Shown in pieces: positions 25,722-35,084 of a stretch of 64,000 nucleotides of DNA. This stretch comes from Pseudorhizobium pelagicum (GTDB taxonomy: Bacteria > Pseudomonadota > Alphaproteobacteria > Rhizobiales > Rhizobiaceae), in the NCBI GenBank assembly GCA_000722615.1, contig JOKI01000006.1:20770-84769 (forward strand). The letters are read 5' to 3'. The notes below the pieces were generated by a model that worked only from the letters and a program-made list of their open reading frames with translations, ran no database searches and was not told where the DNA came from. The position numbers were made by a program, and so were the translations under genes. Numbering within the stretch: the first letter of the stretch is position 1; each line of letters begins with the position of its first letter.

Positions 25722-27044
25722 ATGCGTCTAACGCTCCAAACTCATTTTGATGGTGAGTGGCATGACGCCGCGACACTGGAACTCAAGGACGACGCGGCCG
25801 GCTTCCAGGGCGCGTCGATCGTCGATTACGATCTCGACTATTTCGTCACCGTGGCATCGGCGGAATTCGCGGCCGGAAAAACGGTCCGCGACCATCGCGC
25901 CTTGTCAGTCCGGTACCCCGTCGATCTCGAAAATCGATCTGGCCGCAGCTGGCCGCCCTTCCTGTTGGATCTTATGCCCCAGGGGCATGCACGGCGAAAG
26001 CTTGCCGAGCATCTCAGCCTTGCTGAAGGCTCGCGGGCGTCCGATCTGCCATTGCTTCTCCGATCGGCGACTGGCGGCATCGGCAATATCCGCATCAAAG
26101 AAGCGGCGGACGCCGAAGCGGAACGCCTGCGCGCTGTTGAGCGCCAAGGGGTGACAGAGGCGGAAATCCTTGAGCGGTCCGATCGTTTCATGGAAGTCGC
26201 CGACCGCTTTGGAATGCTGGCCTCTGGCTCAAGCGGCCTACAAGGCGAATGGCCAAAGGTTTCGATGACCCAGGCGAATGACGGGCTCTATTATCCCGAC
26301 AGCTTCGTGACCGACGATGAGGCCGTGCGCCACGTTATCGTCAAACTGGTCCGCAGCAACGAGCCTGTAGACCGTCTGATTCTCGAAGGCGAAGCCCTTT
26401 ATTCGCGGATCGCTCAAGAGATCGGTCTTGATGTCAACGAACCTTCGACCCATGCCGAAGGCGTCCTGATCATTCCCCGTTTCGACCGGAAGAAGACTCA
26501 AAGCGGCGGAACCGTCCGACTGGGGCAGGAAAGCCTCGTGTCCGCCATCGGCGTTGCCGATTTCGGTCATATCGGCACGCACGAGGCCTATATAGACGTT
26601 CTGCGCCAGTATTCGGCTGATCCCTTCGCAGACATTGTTGAATACCTGAAGCGCGACATCGCCAACTTGGCGCTCGGCAATCCCGATAATCACGGCCGAA
26701 ATTCCGCATTGAGCAAACACCAGGACGGCACGATCCGCCTGTCTCCGCTCTTTGATTTCGCGCCAATGCGGCTTGCCAAGGAGGGGATTGTTCGCTCCAC
26801 CCGATGGGCGATGATGCGTGACGGAGGTCGCGACCATCTTCCCGATTGGAAGCACATTTGCGGCGAACTGATGCCTGATCCTGCTGAGCACAGTGGGTCC
26901 GCAGCTACGCTTGCCATGTTTGCCGAACACCTGCACCGGGCTCCGGCCATGGCGAAAGAGATGGGAGCGTCTACGGATATTCTGGAGCGTGCGATGGGAC
27001 GCTGCAGTGAAATTGCAGATAGCGTGCTGGCGGTCTGCCGCTGA
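25722..27044 (+). CDS. hipA: HipA-like serine/threonine kinase toxin
   Basis: The 440-residue protein has the HipA N-terminal and C-terminal kinase domains. The catalytic loop is LGNPDNHGRN with D322 as the predicted base and N327. LFDFAPM follows, with metal-binding D345. HipA toxins phosphorylate aminoacyl-tRNA synthetases and induce dormancy. ATG 25722 follows GAAAGGGG; an adjacent TTG is not needed. Gene order is toxin first, antitoxin second, the reverse of the E. coli hipBA operon. It lies directly behind the virB operon, which fits plasmid or island maintenance. Confidence 0.9.
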   Translation: MRLTLQTHFDGEWHDAATLELKDDAAGFQGASIVDYDLDYFVTVASAEFAAGKTVRDHRALSVRYPVDLENRSGRSWPPFLLDLMPQGHARRKLAEHLSLAEGSRASDLPLLLRSATGGIGNIRIKEAADAEAERLRAVERQGVTEAEILERSDRFMEVADRFGMLASGSSGLQGEWPKVSMTQANDGLYYPDSFVTDDEAVRHVIVKLVRSNEPVDRLILEGEALYSRIAQEIGLDVNEPSTHAEGVLIIPRFDRKKTQSGGTVRLGQESLVSAIGVADFGHIGTHEAYIDVLRQYSADPFADIVEYLKRDIANLALGNPDNHGRNSALSKHQDGTIRLSPLFDFAPMRLAKEGIVRSTRWAMMRDGGRDHLPDWKHICGELMPDPAEHSGSAATLAMFAEHLHRAPAMAKEMGASTDILERAMGRCSEIADSVLAVCR

Positions 27045-27061
27045 TGGCGAAGGGCAGCTAA

Positions 27062-27340
27062 ATGGCTCGCTGGAAGAAGCCCACGAAAGACGAAATCTTG
27101 GAGAACCGGCAGACGCTGGCAGAGCGTGCTCGAACAGGTGATTTAAGGCTGCCGGGCGCTGTATCAGAGATCCGTAAGGGGTTTGGCATGACGCAGGAGG
27201 AGTTTGCCAAGACGCTTGCACTTACGAGGCGTCAAGTAGCAGAAATCGAGGCGGGGGTGGCGAATCCAACCTTGGAAACGCTGGAGAGGATTGGTCGACT
27301 CTTCGGCTTCAGCGTGGGCTATATACCGAAAGGACGTTAA
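27062..27340 (+). CDS. hipB: HipB-like XRE antitoxin
   Basis: A 92-residue protein with a Cro/C1 HTH at about residues 30-88 (IRKGFGMTQEEFAKTLAL, RRQVAEIEAGVANPTLETL). It starts 17 bases after hipA with GAAGG upstream, so it is the likely antitoxin and autorepressor. The 30-residue N-terminal extension (MARWKKPTKDEILENRQTLA) is absent from E. coli HipB and could contact the toxin. Confidence 0.88.
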   Translation: MARWKKPTKDEILENRQTLAERARTGDLRLPGAVSEIRKGFGMTQEEFAKTLALTRRQVAEIEAGVANPTLETLERIGRLFGFSVGYIPKGR

Positions 27341-27863
27341 GCTGGATAGATCGTGCTGCCGGCAAGGAGGGCCGGAAATGGCCGGAAAAAGCGGGACGAC
27401 GGCTCGACGGCGAACAGGCCAGAGCTGCATCGAACGCTGCCATTCGGTCAGAATGGGCGCTTTAAGAGCACTTGCCAAAATACCAGAGTGGCACTGGGTT
27501 GCCTGGGCCCGTCGACCTGCCGCCGGACGGATCTGACCACCCAGTCGCTCCACTTGCACGCACGAGCGTGATGCCGGCGGCGATGACAAAGGCGGGCAAT
27601 CGACCGTTGCCGCACCTTGCACATCCGCAGCGATGAAATGCTCGCACGCGAAGCTCCCGCGACATTCGCCGAACAAGATCCTACGGTCTTCGTAGGCGGG
27701 AGTTGGCAAAGACCGCGGCTGTGCTGGTGGCCCATGGCCTGGCGACCGGCCTCTGATACCGGCGCCCGAGGGAGGCGGTCGCAATGCGGCCGCGCCGGGA
27801 TGACGGACGGCCATGCGGTCGGCATCGAAAGATGCCTGCCGCTGGCCGCCCGCAAGGCACAGG
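27341..27863. other. Gene-free stretch, possible mobile-element or gene remnant
   Basis: About 520 bases with overlapping frames on both strands and no recognised family. The minus-strand frame ending at 27448 is arginine-, histidine- and cysteine-rich, which is typical of shadow frames or decayed sequence. I saw no inverted terminal repeats or target duplications. Confidence 0.4.
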
Positions 27864-28319
27864 CTAGATCTGGCGCCCGAGCACTCCATCGACCGAATAG
27901 CGATTGGACCCACGCACGGCATAGAACAGGAAGATCGCCGTCCACAGGATGGATTTCTCTGCGCCGGCGAGGCCTTCGCCCTGGACGACGCCGTGGAAAT
28001 AGACCGTGACCAGCAGCACGATCATTGCCGCAAAGCTTGCCGGACGCGTCAGGAAACCAACTGCGACGAAGATCCCGCCAAAGAACTCGGTGCACGCCAG
28101 CAGGAGGGACCACAGGTTGCCGGGGTAGAACCCTAGGCTTTCCACCATTCCGGCAGCGCCGAATGGATTGATGATCTTTCCATAGCCGTGGGTGACCAGC
28201 AGGGCGCCAGCGGCAAAGCGCAGTACGGTTTCGCCCACCGGCTCGAGCGGACGGTAAAGCCCGGCAAGCGAGGGCGCTATCAGGCGCGGTCTTGCCGTCG
28301 GGTGATCAAAGTCGGTCAT
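27864..28319 (-). CDS. DoxX family membrane protein
   Basis: A 151-residue protein with four predicted helices and the DoxX pattern: LRFAAGALLVTHGYGKI, then ACTEFFGGIFVAVGFLTRPAS, then a VTVYFHG segment. GGAAG precedes ATG 28319. DoxX proteins are small membrane subunits linked to redox or oxidative-stress functions. It lies downstream of the aldehyde dehydrogenase gene on the same strand, with a 176-base gap, so it may have its own promoter. Confidence 0.88.
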   Translation of the reverse strand: MTDFDHPTARPRLIAPSLAGLYRPLEPVGETVLRFAAGALLVTHGYGKIINPFGAAGMVESLGFYPGNLWSLLLACTEFFGGIFVAVGFLTRPASFAAMIVLLVTVYFHGVVQGEGLAGAEKSILWTAIFLFYAVRGSNRYSVDGVLGRQI

Positions 28320-28495
28320 CGCAATCTTCCTTATGCAAATGCTGCCGTTGTCAGCCATCCGAGTGACACTGTCGAGTGGCTGTTTCAGGCAGGCTTCTGA
28401 CGTTCTCGTGATCGCCGCCCGGGCGTCGTCGCGGCGGCACGATCCGGCAAAGCCTTGATGTCGCGGCGCTCTATGGGCGTGACCGCCCACGCCCG

Positions 28496-29950
28496 TCAGG
28501 CGATACCGCCGAGGCAGACGTATTTCAGCTCGAGAAACTCCTCCAGTCCATAGCGCGACCCTTCACGCCCGAGCCCGGACTGTTTGGTGCCCCCGAAGGG
28601 AGCCGCCGCCGTCGAGATCAGACCCGTGTTGACGCCGACCATGCCATATTCCAGCGCCTCGGCGACCCTGAACACCCGCGACAGGTCGCGCGCGTAAATG
28701 TAGGACGCCAGGCCGAATTCCGTATCGTTGGCCTGCGCAATGACGTCCGCCTCGTCGCGGAAGCGAAACAGCGCCGCCACCGGACCAAAGGTCTCTTCGC
28801 GCGCAACCGCCATGCCCGCGGTGACGTCGGCCAGAACGGTGGCCTCGTAGAAGGTGCCTCCGAGGCTGTGGCGCCGGGCCCCCACCAGCACCCGTGCACC
28901 CCCGCACACCGCGTCAAAGACATGCGCCTCCACCTTCTCCAGGGCCGCCGCGTCGATCAGCGGCCCCAGCACCACGCCGTCGTCGCAGCCATTGCCGGTG
29001 ACGAGCCGCCCAACGGCAGCCGCGAGCCTGTCGGCGAAGGCGTCATAGACGGCCTCCTGGACGTAGATGCGGTTGGCGCAGACGCAGGTCTGTCCATTGT
29101 TGCGGAACTTGGCGACGATGGCACCCTCGACCGCCGCTTCTATGTCGGCGTCGTCGAAGACGATGAAGGGAGCATTGCCCCCGAGTTCGAGAGCGAGTTT
29201 CTTGATGGTCGCCGCCGACTGCCTGTAGAGCTTGGCACCGACTTCGGTCGAGCCGGTGAAGGTAAGCTTGCGCACCCGCGCATTGGCCGTCATCTCGCCA
29301 CCGATCTCGCGCGCCGACCCGGTCAACACGCTAAACAGCCCCTTCGGCAGTCCGGCCTCTTCGGCCAGCACCGCCAGCGCAATGGCCGAGAACGGCGTCT
29401 GCTCGGCCGGTTTCAGCACCATGGCACAGCCTGCGGCAAGCGCCGGGGCAGCCTTGCGGGTGATCATCGCCATGGGGAAATTCCATGGGGTGATGGCGGC
29501 GACCACGCCGACCGGCTGCTTCAACACCAGGATGCGCTTGTCCCGTTGGTGGCCGGGGATCAGGTCGCCGTAAACCCGCTTGCCCTCTTCCGCAAACCAC
29601 TCGATGAAGCTTGCACCGTATTCGATTTCGCCTGCGGCTTCCAGGAGCGGCTTGCCCTGCTCACAGGTCAGGATCGTGGCAAGGTCGCTCTTGTTGTCGA
29701 GGATCAGATCAAACCACCGCCGCAGCACCGCGCTACGGTCTGCAGCGGTGCGTGCCGCCCACGCCTTCTGCGCGATCTCTGCGGCTTCGATGGCGGCTCG
29801 CGTTTCTGCCGCCCCGAGATCGGGAACCTGACCGATCACCTTTCCGGTTGCGGGATTGGTCACGGCAATCGTGTGGGGCGCTGTTGCGTCGTGCCAATTG
29901 GTGCCGACGCAGGCGGCCTGTCGGAACAGGGCGGGGTTTTGCAGGTGCAT
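28496..29950 (-). CDS. gabD: NAD(P)-dependent succinate-semialdehyde dehydrogenase-like aldehyde dehydrogenase
   Basis: The 484-residue enzyme has the aldehyde dehydrogenase catalytic pair: nucleophile C289 in NNGQTCVCANR and general base E255 in LELGGNAP. The cofactor motif FTGSTEVG is present. The N-terminal and middle parts (TPWNFPMAMITRK, KPAEQTPFSA) are closest to GabD-type succinate-semialdehyde dehydrogenases. It would oxidise a semialdehyde to the acid, as at the end of GABA or putrescine catabolism. It lies beside a polyamine-type ABC importer and aminotransferase cluster, although its true substrate may differ. Confidence 0.88.
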   Translation of the reverse strand: MHLQNPALFRQAACVGTNWHDATAPHTIAVTNPATGKVIGQVPDLGAAETRAAIEAAEIAQKAWAARTAADRSAVLRRWFDLILDNKSDLATILTCEQGKPLLEAAGEIEYGASFIEWFAEEGKRVYGDLIPGHQRDKRILVLKQPVGVVAAITPWNFPMAMITRKAAPALAAGCAMVLKPAEQTPFSAIALAVLAEEAGLPKGLFSVLTGSAREIGGEMTANARVRKLTFTGSTEVGAKLYRQSAATIKKLALELGGNAPFIVFDDADIEAAVEGAIVAKFRNNGQTCVCANRIYVQEAVYDAFADRLAAAVGRLVTGNGCDDGVVLGPLIDAAALEKVEAHVFDAVCGGARVLVGARRHSLGGTFYEATVLADVTAGMAVAREETFGPVAALFRFRDEADVIAQANDTEFGLASYIYARDLSRVFRVAEALEYGMVGVNTGLISTAAAPFGGTKQSGLGREGSRYGLEEFLELKYVCLGGIA

Positions 29951-30251
29951 GGGAAAATCCTTTCAATGCATGGATGCAGCCAGAGTGATGATCGTGCGGT
30001 GTCTTGAGGGAGCCGGCAGGACGTGGATACGAGATCGGCGGCCGCTCGCTGCGCGACCCCAGGGCCATCTGCCGCCTTGCGTTGCGCAGACAGGGTGTTG
30101 ACGCCTTGCAGCCTGCCGTAAATCCCCCTAGACTGGCGGCATCGTGACCCTGCCAGGGACGGCACGATCTTTGCTCTTGCAAAGATCCGCGTGCGCCAAC
30201 GTCCGGCAGCCAATTCAAGTCATCTCCTGCGCCGGACGCAGGGAGAATGTC
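29951..30251. other. Intergenic region between divergent gabD-like gene and small ORF
   Basis: About 300 bases carrying the presumed promoters of the minus-strand dehydrogenase and the plus-strand small gene. No GntR-type palindrome like those at 35032 and 35802 was seen here, which argues against direct control by the same regulator. Confidence 0.4.
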
Positions 30252-30485
30252 GTGTCGCGTTTTACAGCCAAAACCAAGACCCTGGACGCCGCCGACCCGG
30301 GGCGCGCAGATCAGGACGATGCCGTCAGCTGCCAACAGGAGGGCGAGATCGCCGCAGAAGCGAGAGCCCTGTTTGCCGATCAGGCAACGACCGCCGTGGC
30401 CTTCTGCGGCCTGGATGCCTGGTTCGACGGCAACACGGCCGAAACCCGGCGGTGGGCCAATATCCTTCGACGGCTCCAGAACTAG
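30252..30485 (+). CDS. Hypothetical 77-residue protein
   Basis: GTG 30252 is preceded by AGGGAGA at a 5-base spacing, which is better than any upstream codon in the same frame. The product is acidic and helical, with EAR-x-LFADQATTAVAFCGLDAW and a final R-R-W-ANILRRL. It ends convergently with, and overlapping by 4 bases, the OmpR-like regulator gene. No family recognised. Confidence 0.55.
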   Translation: MSRFTAKTKTLDAADPGRADQDDAVSCQQEGEIAAEARALFADQATTAVAFCGLDAWFDGNTAETRRWANILRRLQN

Positions 30486-31168
30486 CACGAGCCGGTCTCC
30501 GGTGTGCTCGGGGAATCGAGCGCATAGCCGGCGCCTCGCACGGTGCGGATCAGGTCTGGTCCGAACCTGAGCAGCTTTCGTCGGATGTGACCGATGTGGA
30601 TGTCGACAGTCCTCGGTTCCACCTCCGCGCCGGCCGGCCAGCAGCGCGCGACCAGCGCCTCGCGGTCGCACACCCCGGTCGGCCGCTCCAGCAGGCAGCG
30701 CAACAGGCGAAACTGCAGCGCCGTCAGCGGCACGGGCTGCCCGGCGCGCTGGACCTTCATGCCGGCGACATCCATACGCAGGTCATCCCATCGAAGCGTC
30801 CTGTTGCATTCGACGAGATCGCTCCTGTTGCGCTGGCGAAGCCGTGACAGAAAACCGATCAAGGCCGCAGGATCAAACGGCCGCGTTAGCAGCAGATCCG
30901 ATGCCGTAAGCCCGTCTGCCCCGGCCTCGGCATTCCTCGCAAACAGGATCAGCGGCACGCCTGGCAGGGCGCGCCTGAACGGGTCCAGGAACCCTGCCGC
31001 CTGCGGTTGCCAATCCAAAACCATGGTAGCGACACCACGCTGGCTGGCCTGCGCCGACATCTCCTCGACATCGCTGCACAGCGTCGCATCGAAACCCTCG
31101 CTGGCCAGGATATGGCGCAGGAACAGGAAAAGCTGAATGTCGCCGGTGCCGACCAGGACCGTTTGCAT
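30482..31168 (-). CDS. OmpR/PhoB-like winged-helix regulator with atypical receiver (copy 1)
   Basis: A 228-residue protein with an N-terminal receiver-like domain (1-110) and a C-terminal winged helix (about 135-215; LTALQFRLLRCLLERP, EPRTVDIHIGHIRRKL). The Asp pocket near residues 8-10 is reduced (VGTGD), but an Asp remains in MVLDWQ at the phospho-acceptor position. No kinase gene is adjacent. It begins 15 bases after the SDR stop, so it is the last gene of the aminotransferase operon. It is clearly paralogous to the regulator at 40052-40774. Confidence 0.88.
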   Translation of the reverse strand: MQTVLVGTGDIQLFLFLRHILASEGFDATLCSDVEEMSAQASQRGVATMVLDWQPQAAGFLDPFRRALPGVPLILFARNAEAGADGLTASDLLLTRPFDPAALIGFLSRLRQRNRSDLVECNRTLRWDDLRMDVAGMKVQRAGQPVPLTALQFRLLRCLLERPTGVCDREALVARCWPAGAEVEPRTVDIHIGHIRRKLLRFGPDLIRTVRGAGYALDSPSTPETGSC

Positions 31169-31183
31169 CGAAGGCTCCGTCGT

Positions 31184-31966
31184 TCAAACGGGCGCGAACT
31201 CGCCACCGTTGACGTCGAGGATGGCGCCGTTGACGAAGCCCGCGCCCTCCGATGCCAGAAAGGCAGCCGCCGCGGCGACATCGGCGGGACGCCCCAGTCT
31301 GCCGACCGGTATGCGCTGCAGCGCCGCCCGGTTTTGCGCAGTTTGAGCCGACCCGGTCATCGGCGTCAGGATCCGACCCGGAGCAATGACATTCACCGTC
31401 ACGCCGGTCCCCGCGCAGGCCATCAGGATGGAACGTGCAAGGCCCGAGAGTGCGGCCTTGGAGGCGACATAGGCCGGGCCGGCAATCTTTGGCGTCGTGC
31501 GGGCAGCAATCGACCCGATCAGGATGATGCGTCCGAACCCTGCCGCCTTCATTCCCGGCATCACCGACTGGCAGCACAGCAGCGATCCGGTCAGGTTGAC
31601 GGCGAGCACGTCATTCCAGTCCGATAGCGGGAGGGTCTCCAGGCTCGCCGCTCCCGCAACGCCCTTGGGCGAAATGCCGGCATTGCAGACCAGAGTATCG
31701 GGCTGCCGCCAGATGTCTGCGACGGCGTTGAAGAAGTCTGCCACGGCAGCGGCGGTGCGAACGTCGAGGCAGCGGCCGAGCACGCGGCCGTTGCCGAACT
31801 CCTGCTGCAGTTTGCCGCTGATCTCCTCCACGTGGTCGGCATGCGAGGCGAAGAAGGCTACCCGGTAACCCTCGTCGAGGAATTGTCTCACCGTCGCAAG
31901 CCCGATCCCGCTGCTACCCCCGCTGACCACGGCCACCCGTCTGGGGTCGGGCTGCCGGCCTGTCAT
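31184..31966 (-). CDS. Short-chain dehydrogenase/reductase
   Basis: The 260-residue SDR has the cofactor motif VSGGSSGIGLA (TGxxxGxG class), NAGIS, and the catalytic set S (SIAARTT), Y and K (YVASKAAL). The C-terminus INxxGGEF-like end (DVNGGEFAPV) is typical of the FabG-like classical SDR group. Its ATG overlaps the stop of the ThDP enzyme gene (ATGA), so they are coupled. It probably interconverts a keto and a hydroxy intermediate of the pathway encoded by this operon. Confidence 0.92.
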   Translation of the reverse strand: MTGRQPDPRRVAVVSGGSSGIGLATVRQFLDEGYRVAFFASHADHVEEISGKLQQEFGNGRVLGRCLDVRTAAAVADFFNAVADIWRQPDTLVCNAGISPKGVAGAASLETLPLSDWNDVLAVNLTGSLLCCQSVMPGMKAAGFGRIILIGSIAARTTPKIAGPAYVASKAALSGLARSILMACAGTGVTVNVIAPGRILTPMTGSAQTAQNRAALQRIPVGRLGRPADVAAAAAFLASEGAGFVNGAILDVNGGEFAPV

Positions 31967-33678
31967 CGCTGTTCGTCCATCGCCGCAAACAGAGACAGCG
32001 GTGGATGCGCCTCCGGATCGGTCATCACTTCGATCACCCAGGGGACCTCCGACGTGATGGCGCTGTCGATCTGAGCGCCCAGATCGTTCGGATCGGCGAC
32101 GCGGACCGCCTGGCAGCCGCAAGCCCTGGCGATCTGCGTGTGATCCACCGGCGAAAAGTGGCAGGCGGAGGTACAGCTGCCGAACTTGACGGTTTCCGCA
32201 TCGCGCTGATAGCCGAGGATGCCATTGTTCAGCACGATCGTGACCACCGGGATGTCGAGCCGGACCATGGTCTCCAGTTCCGCCCAGCTGTGGGCAAAGC
32301 CGCCATCGCCCACCAGGGCCACCACCGGCCTGTGCGGATCGGCAAGTCTGGCGCCGATCGCCAGCGGCAATCCCCAGCCAAGCCCGGCGAGCCCTCTGGG
32401 GGTGATGAACCGCCCCCTCTCTGGCCCGGCCCGCAGTTGTCCCGCCACCCACATCGACGAATAGCTCGCATCCGCCACCACCGTCAGACCGTGGCTGAGC
32501 CAGGGCTGCAGCTCGCGCATGATCCTCTCCGGCCGCAGCGGCGATGTTGCAGCGTTCCAGACATCCGCGCGCGCCGCTTCAAATCGCTGCCAGCATTCGG
32601 CAATGCGGAGCTCGAGACGGCGCCGCTCGCTGCGCCTGTGCGTCAGGTCGATGGTCTCAAGGACGCGGCAAAGGGCTGCGAGCGTCTCGGCCGCATCGCC
32701 GGCCAGGCGCAGCGCCTCGTAGGTGCGGCCGATTTCTGCCGGATCGATGTCGATGTGGATCACCCGGGCGGTCGGCGGGATCTGTCGCCAGCTGTCTGTG
32801 CCGTTCTGGTTGGTGCGCGTGCCGACAAGAACGACAAGGTCGGCGTTCTCGATGAAGGCCTTGGTCTGGTGACCGAGGGCGCGCGGACCGGTCAATGCCC
32901 CCAGCACCCCGAGCGACAGCGCATGATGCTCGTCGACGGCCCCCTTGCCCATGTTCGTCGTGGCGACCGGGACGCAGGCCGTCTCCTGCAGCTGCGCCAG
33001 CATCGCAGCGGCGCCGGAGGCATGCACGCCGCCACCGGCCAGCACCACGGGCGCCTGCGCGCCGGCAATCCATTGCGCCGCCTGCTCGATCACGCCATCG
33101 GCCGGGCGCATGCGGTCGAGCGGCCAGCGGCCGAGGTTGGCCCGGCGTCCCGAAGGAATGCCGTCCATCGTCTCGCGCAGGAGATCGGCCGGCAGCAGCA
33201 GTGCCACCGGCCCCGGCCGGCCGGAGGCCGCTGCCGTAAAGGCGGCATCGAGATAGTCGTCGATGCGCTCGGGCAGGTTCACCCGCCGGACCCATTTGGT
33301 GCAGGATTGAAACAGCGCGATCTGATCGAGGTCCTGAAATGCGTTCTTGTCGGTCTGATGGCGCTCGACGTCCTGCACCAGCGCAACGATGGGAATGCTC
33401 GCTTTCAGCGCTTCTGCCAGCGGCGCCACCAGCAGAGTGGCAGCCGGCCCGTTCTGGGCCGCGACAACGCCTACCTTGTGAGACATTCGCGCATAACCGT
33501 CCGCCATTGCGCCACCCATGTTCTCCTGCCGGTAGGCGATCTGGCGAATGCCCAGCGCTTCGGCAGCCAGGATCACCGCCGACGGCAGGCTCTGGGCGAA
33601 GATGAGGTCGACGCCATGACGTTGCAGGCCCGCTGCCACGCGCTCGGCGACGGTTTCGGATCGTGAATTGAGGGTCAT
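31963..33678 (-). CDS. Thiamine-diphosphate-dependent enzyme (acetolactate-synthase-like)
   Basis: A 571-residue member of the POX/ALS family. The catalytic Glu is E52 in YRQENMGGAMADGYAR. The ThDP/Mg motif is VGDGGFAHS followed about 25 residues later by LNNG. The family includes acetolactate synthase, glyoxylate carboligase and benzoylformate-type decarboxylases. There is no ilvN-like small subunit nearby, so a catabolic carboligase or decarboxylase is more likely than branched-chain biosynthesis. AGGAGG precedes the ATG, which overlaps the aminotransferase stop. Confidence 0.9.
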   Translation of the reverse strand: MTLNSRSETVAERVAAGLQRHGVDLIFAQSLPSAVILAAEALGIRQIAYRQENMGGAMADGYARMSHKVGVVAAQNGPAATLLVAPLAEALKASIPIVALVQDVERHQTDKNAFQDLDQIALFQSCTKWVRRVNLPERIDDYLDAAFTAAASGRPGPVALLLPADLLRETMDGIPSGRRANLGRWPLDRMRPADGVIEQAAQWIAGAQAPVVLAGGGVHASGAAAMLAQLQETACVPVATTNMGKGAVDEHHALSLGVLGALTGPRALGHQTKAFIENADLVVLVGTRTNQNGTDSWRQIPPTARVIHIDIDPAEIGRTYEALRLAGDAAETLAALCRVLETIDLTHRRSERRRLELRIAECWQRFEAARADVWNAATSPLRPERIMRELQPWLSHGLTVVADASYSSMWVAGQLRAGPERGRFITPRGLAGLGWGLPLAIGARLADPHRPVVALVGDGGFAHSWAELETMVRLDIPVVTIVLNNGILGYQRDAETVKFGSCTSACHFSPVDHTQIARACGCQAVRVADPNDLGAQIDSAITSEVPWVIEVMTDPEAHPPLSLFAAMDEQR

Positions 33679-34982
33679 TGCTGCGCCTCCTGTGTGTCAC
33701 TGCCGGCCTCGGCCACAAAGGCCGCAAAGGTGTTTGCAACGTGATTCAGGTCGTCGTTCGTCATTGCCGTTGAAAGACTGGCTGCAGCCCCCAGCGGCAA
33801 GAGGATGTCCTGGGCGCGGAAGAACCGCGTCAGCGCCACGAGGCGTTTTTGCTCCTCCGCGGAGGCAAGCGTTTCGGCGTAGGTCCGCGGCGCCTGGCGT
33901 TTGCCGTGGATGCGAAACAGCGAGGCCGCGCCGGTGACCGAAAACGGCGCCTGCGCCTGCGCCGCAATGCTGGTCAGCCGGGCCCGCAGTGCGTCGCCCT
34001 TTCTCTCCAGGTCTGCAAAGCAGGGCTCGTCGGCCGCCTCCATGGCCACCAGGCCGGCGCACATGGAGACCGGATTGGCCGAAAACGTGCCGCCCTGGGA
34101 CACGGTCGCGGCGTTTGCTCCGGCGCCGAAGACGGCCATCACGTCGCCACGACCACCGACGGCACCGACCGGGAAGCCGCCGCCGATGATCTTGCCGGCA
34201 GTCAGCAGATCCGGTTGCAGTCCGTAGCGATGCGAGGCGCCGCAAAAGCCCTGCCGCAGATTGAGAACCTCATCGGCAATGATCAAAATGCCGAGCTGCC
34301 TGGCCACGGTCATCAATCCGGTGATGAACTCACGGGTCGGGGCAATCAGCCCTGCCCGGCTCGGCATCGGGTCGATCAACACGGCCGCAAGCCGATCGGC
34401 ATGGGCGGTGAGTGCAGCTTGCGTGCCCGCCACATCGTTGAACCGGAGATGAAGCACGTCGCTCTCGTGGTTGCCGTCCCGTGGCGCCGGGCGATATTGC
34501 TCCCCTTCCGCCCAGTCGTAGGCGCCGTGATAGGCGCCTTCAAACCGCGCCACCGCCGGCCGGCCGGTAAAGGCCCGCGCCGCCTTGACCGCAAACATCA
34601 CCGCTTCGGTCCCGGTGTTGACGAAGCGGATCTTTTCCAGCGCCGGAATGCGCGCGACCAGGAGCTCGGCCAGGGCAATTTCGTGGGTTGTGGGATTGGC
34701 AAAGCAGGAGCCCGAGCGCAGCAATTGCGCCACCGCCTTTACGACGGGCTCGAAGGCATGCCCGTGCAGCAAGGTCGTGAAATTGTTGTTGAGGTCGAGA
34801 AGCCGGTGACCGTCGACGTCAACGACAAACGCGCCCTCTCCCCTGGTGACATAGATGGGATGAGGATCCCGCTCAATGGTGACGCGCGTGACGCCGTCCG
34901 GAAATACGGCCTGGCCGCGGCGATAGAGTTCCGTTGAGCGCGGACGGGATGTGTCCGCCACCCCTGCCATTGCTATGGACAT
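33675..34982 (-). CDS. Class III PLP aminotransferase (glutamate-1-semialdehyde aminomutase-like)
   Basis: The 435-residue enzyme has the class III fold. FVNTGTEAVMFAVKAARAFTG and IIADEVLNLRQG bind PLP, and K264 in AGKIIGGGFPVGAVGG is the Schiff-base lysine. It resembles the GSAM-like group (HemL relatives) used for catabolism or secondary metabolism. The first gene of the operon, it has AGGGG 8 bases before ATG 34982; a longer in-frame start at 35045 lies within the palindrome region and is rejected. A GntR-type palindrome lies 50 bases upstream. Substrate unknown. Confidence 0.9.
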   Translation of the reverse strand: MSIAMAGVADTSRPRSTELYRRGQAVFPDGVTRVTIERDPHPIYVTRGEGAFVVDVDGHRLLDLNNNFTTLLHGHAFEPVVKAVAQLLRSGSCFANPTTHEIALAELLVARIPALEKIRFVNTGTEAVMFAVKAARAFTGRPAVARFEGAYHGAYDWAEGEQYRPAPRDGNHESDVLHLRFNDVAGTQAALTAHADRLAAVLIDPMPSRAGLIAPTREFITGLMTVARQLGILIIADEVLNLRQGFCGASHRYGLQPDLLTAGKIIGGGFPVGAVGGRGDVMAVFGAGANAATVSQGGTFSANPVSMCAGLVAMEAADEPCFADLERKGDALRARLTSIAAQAQAPFSVTGAASLFRIHGKRQAPRTYAETLASAEEQKRLVALTRFFRAQDILLPLGAAASLSTAMTNDDLNHVANTFAAFVAEAGSDTQEAQQ

Positions 34983-35031
34983 GTCGATGACCCCTGTTGC
35001 TGGCGATACCAAGCTTTGCGTTGGCTTTGTA

Positions 35032-35047
35032 TTTTGTTGCAACAAAA
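35032..35047. promoter_or_regulatory. Perfect 16-base palindrome, probable GntR operator upstream of the aminotransferase operon
   Basis: TTTTGTTGCAACAAAA reads the same on both strands and lies 50 bases before the aminotransferase ATG. The same motif with one mismatch occurs at 35802-35817, just upstream of the gntR gene between the two operons. FCD-type GntR proteins bind TTGT-N-ACAA-like dyads. This strongly suggests a shared operator. Confidence 0.75.
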
Positions 35048-35084
35048 ATGGCGCAGGTCAAGACGTCATAACAAAATTGTCGGA

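Noticed and set aside
27341-27863. Suspected insertion sequence downstream of hipB
   Set aside because: No transposase motif, inverted repeats or target duplication could be found; left as unexplained sequence.
28868-30007. Long plus-strand frame (379 codons) opposite the aldehyde dehydrogenase
   Set aside because: Shadow of a GC-rich gene: the minus-strand product has full catalytic motifs, while this frame has none and lacks a start signal.
32005-33666. Plus-strand frame of 553 codons opposite the ThDP enzyme
   Set aside because: Antisense shadow; composition rich in R, H and G with no family pattern, and the minus-strand gene is clearly real.
33849-34937. Plus-strand frame of 362 codons opposite the aminotransferase
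   Set aside because: Antisense shadow of a conserved enzyme gene.
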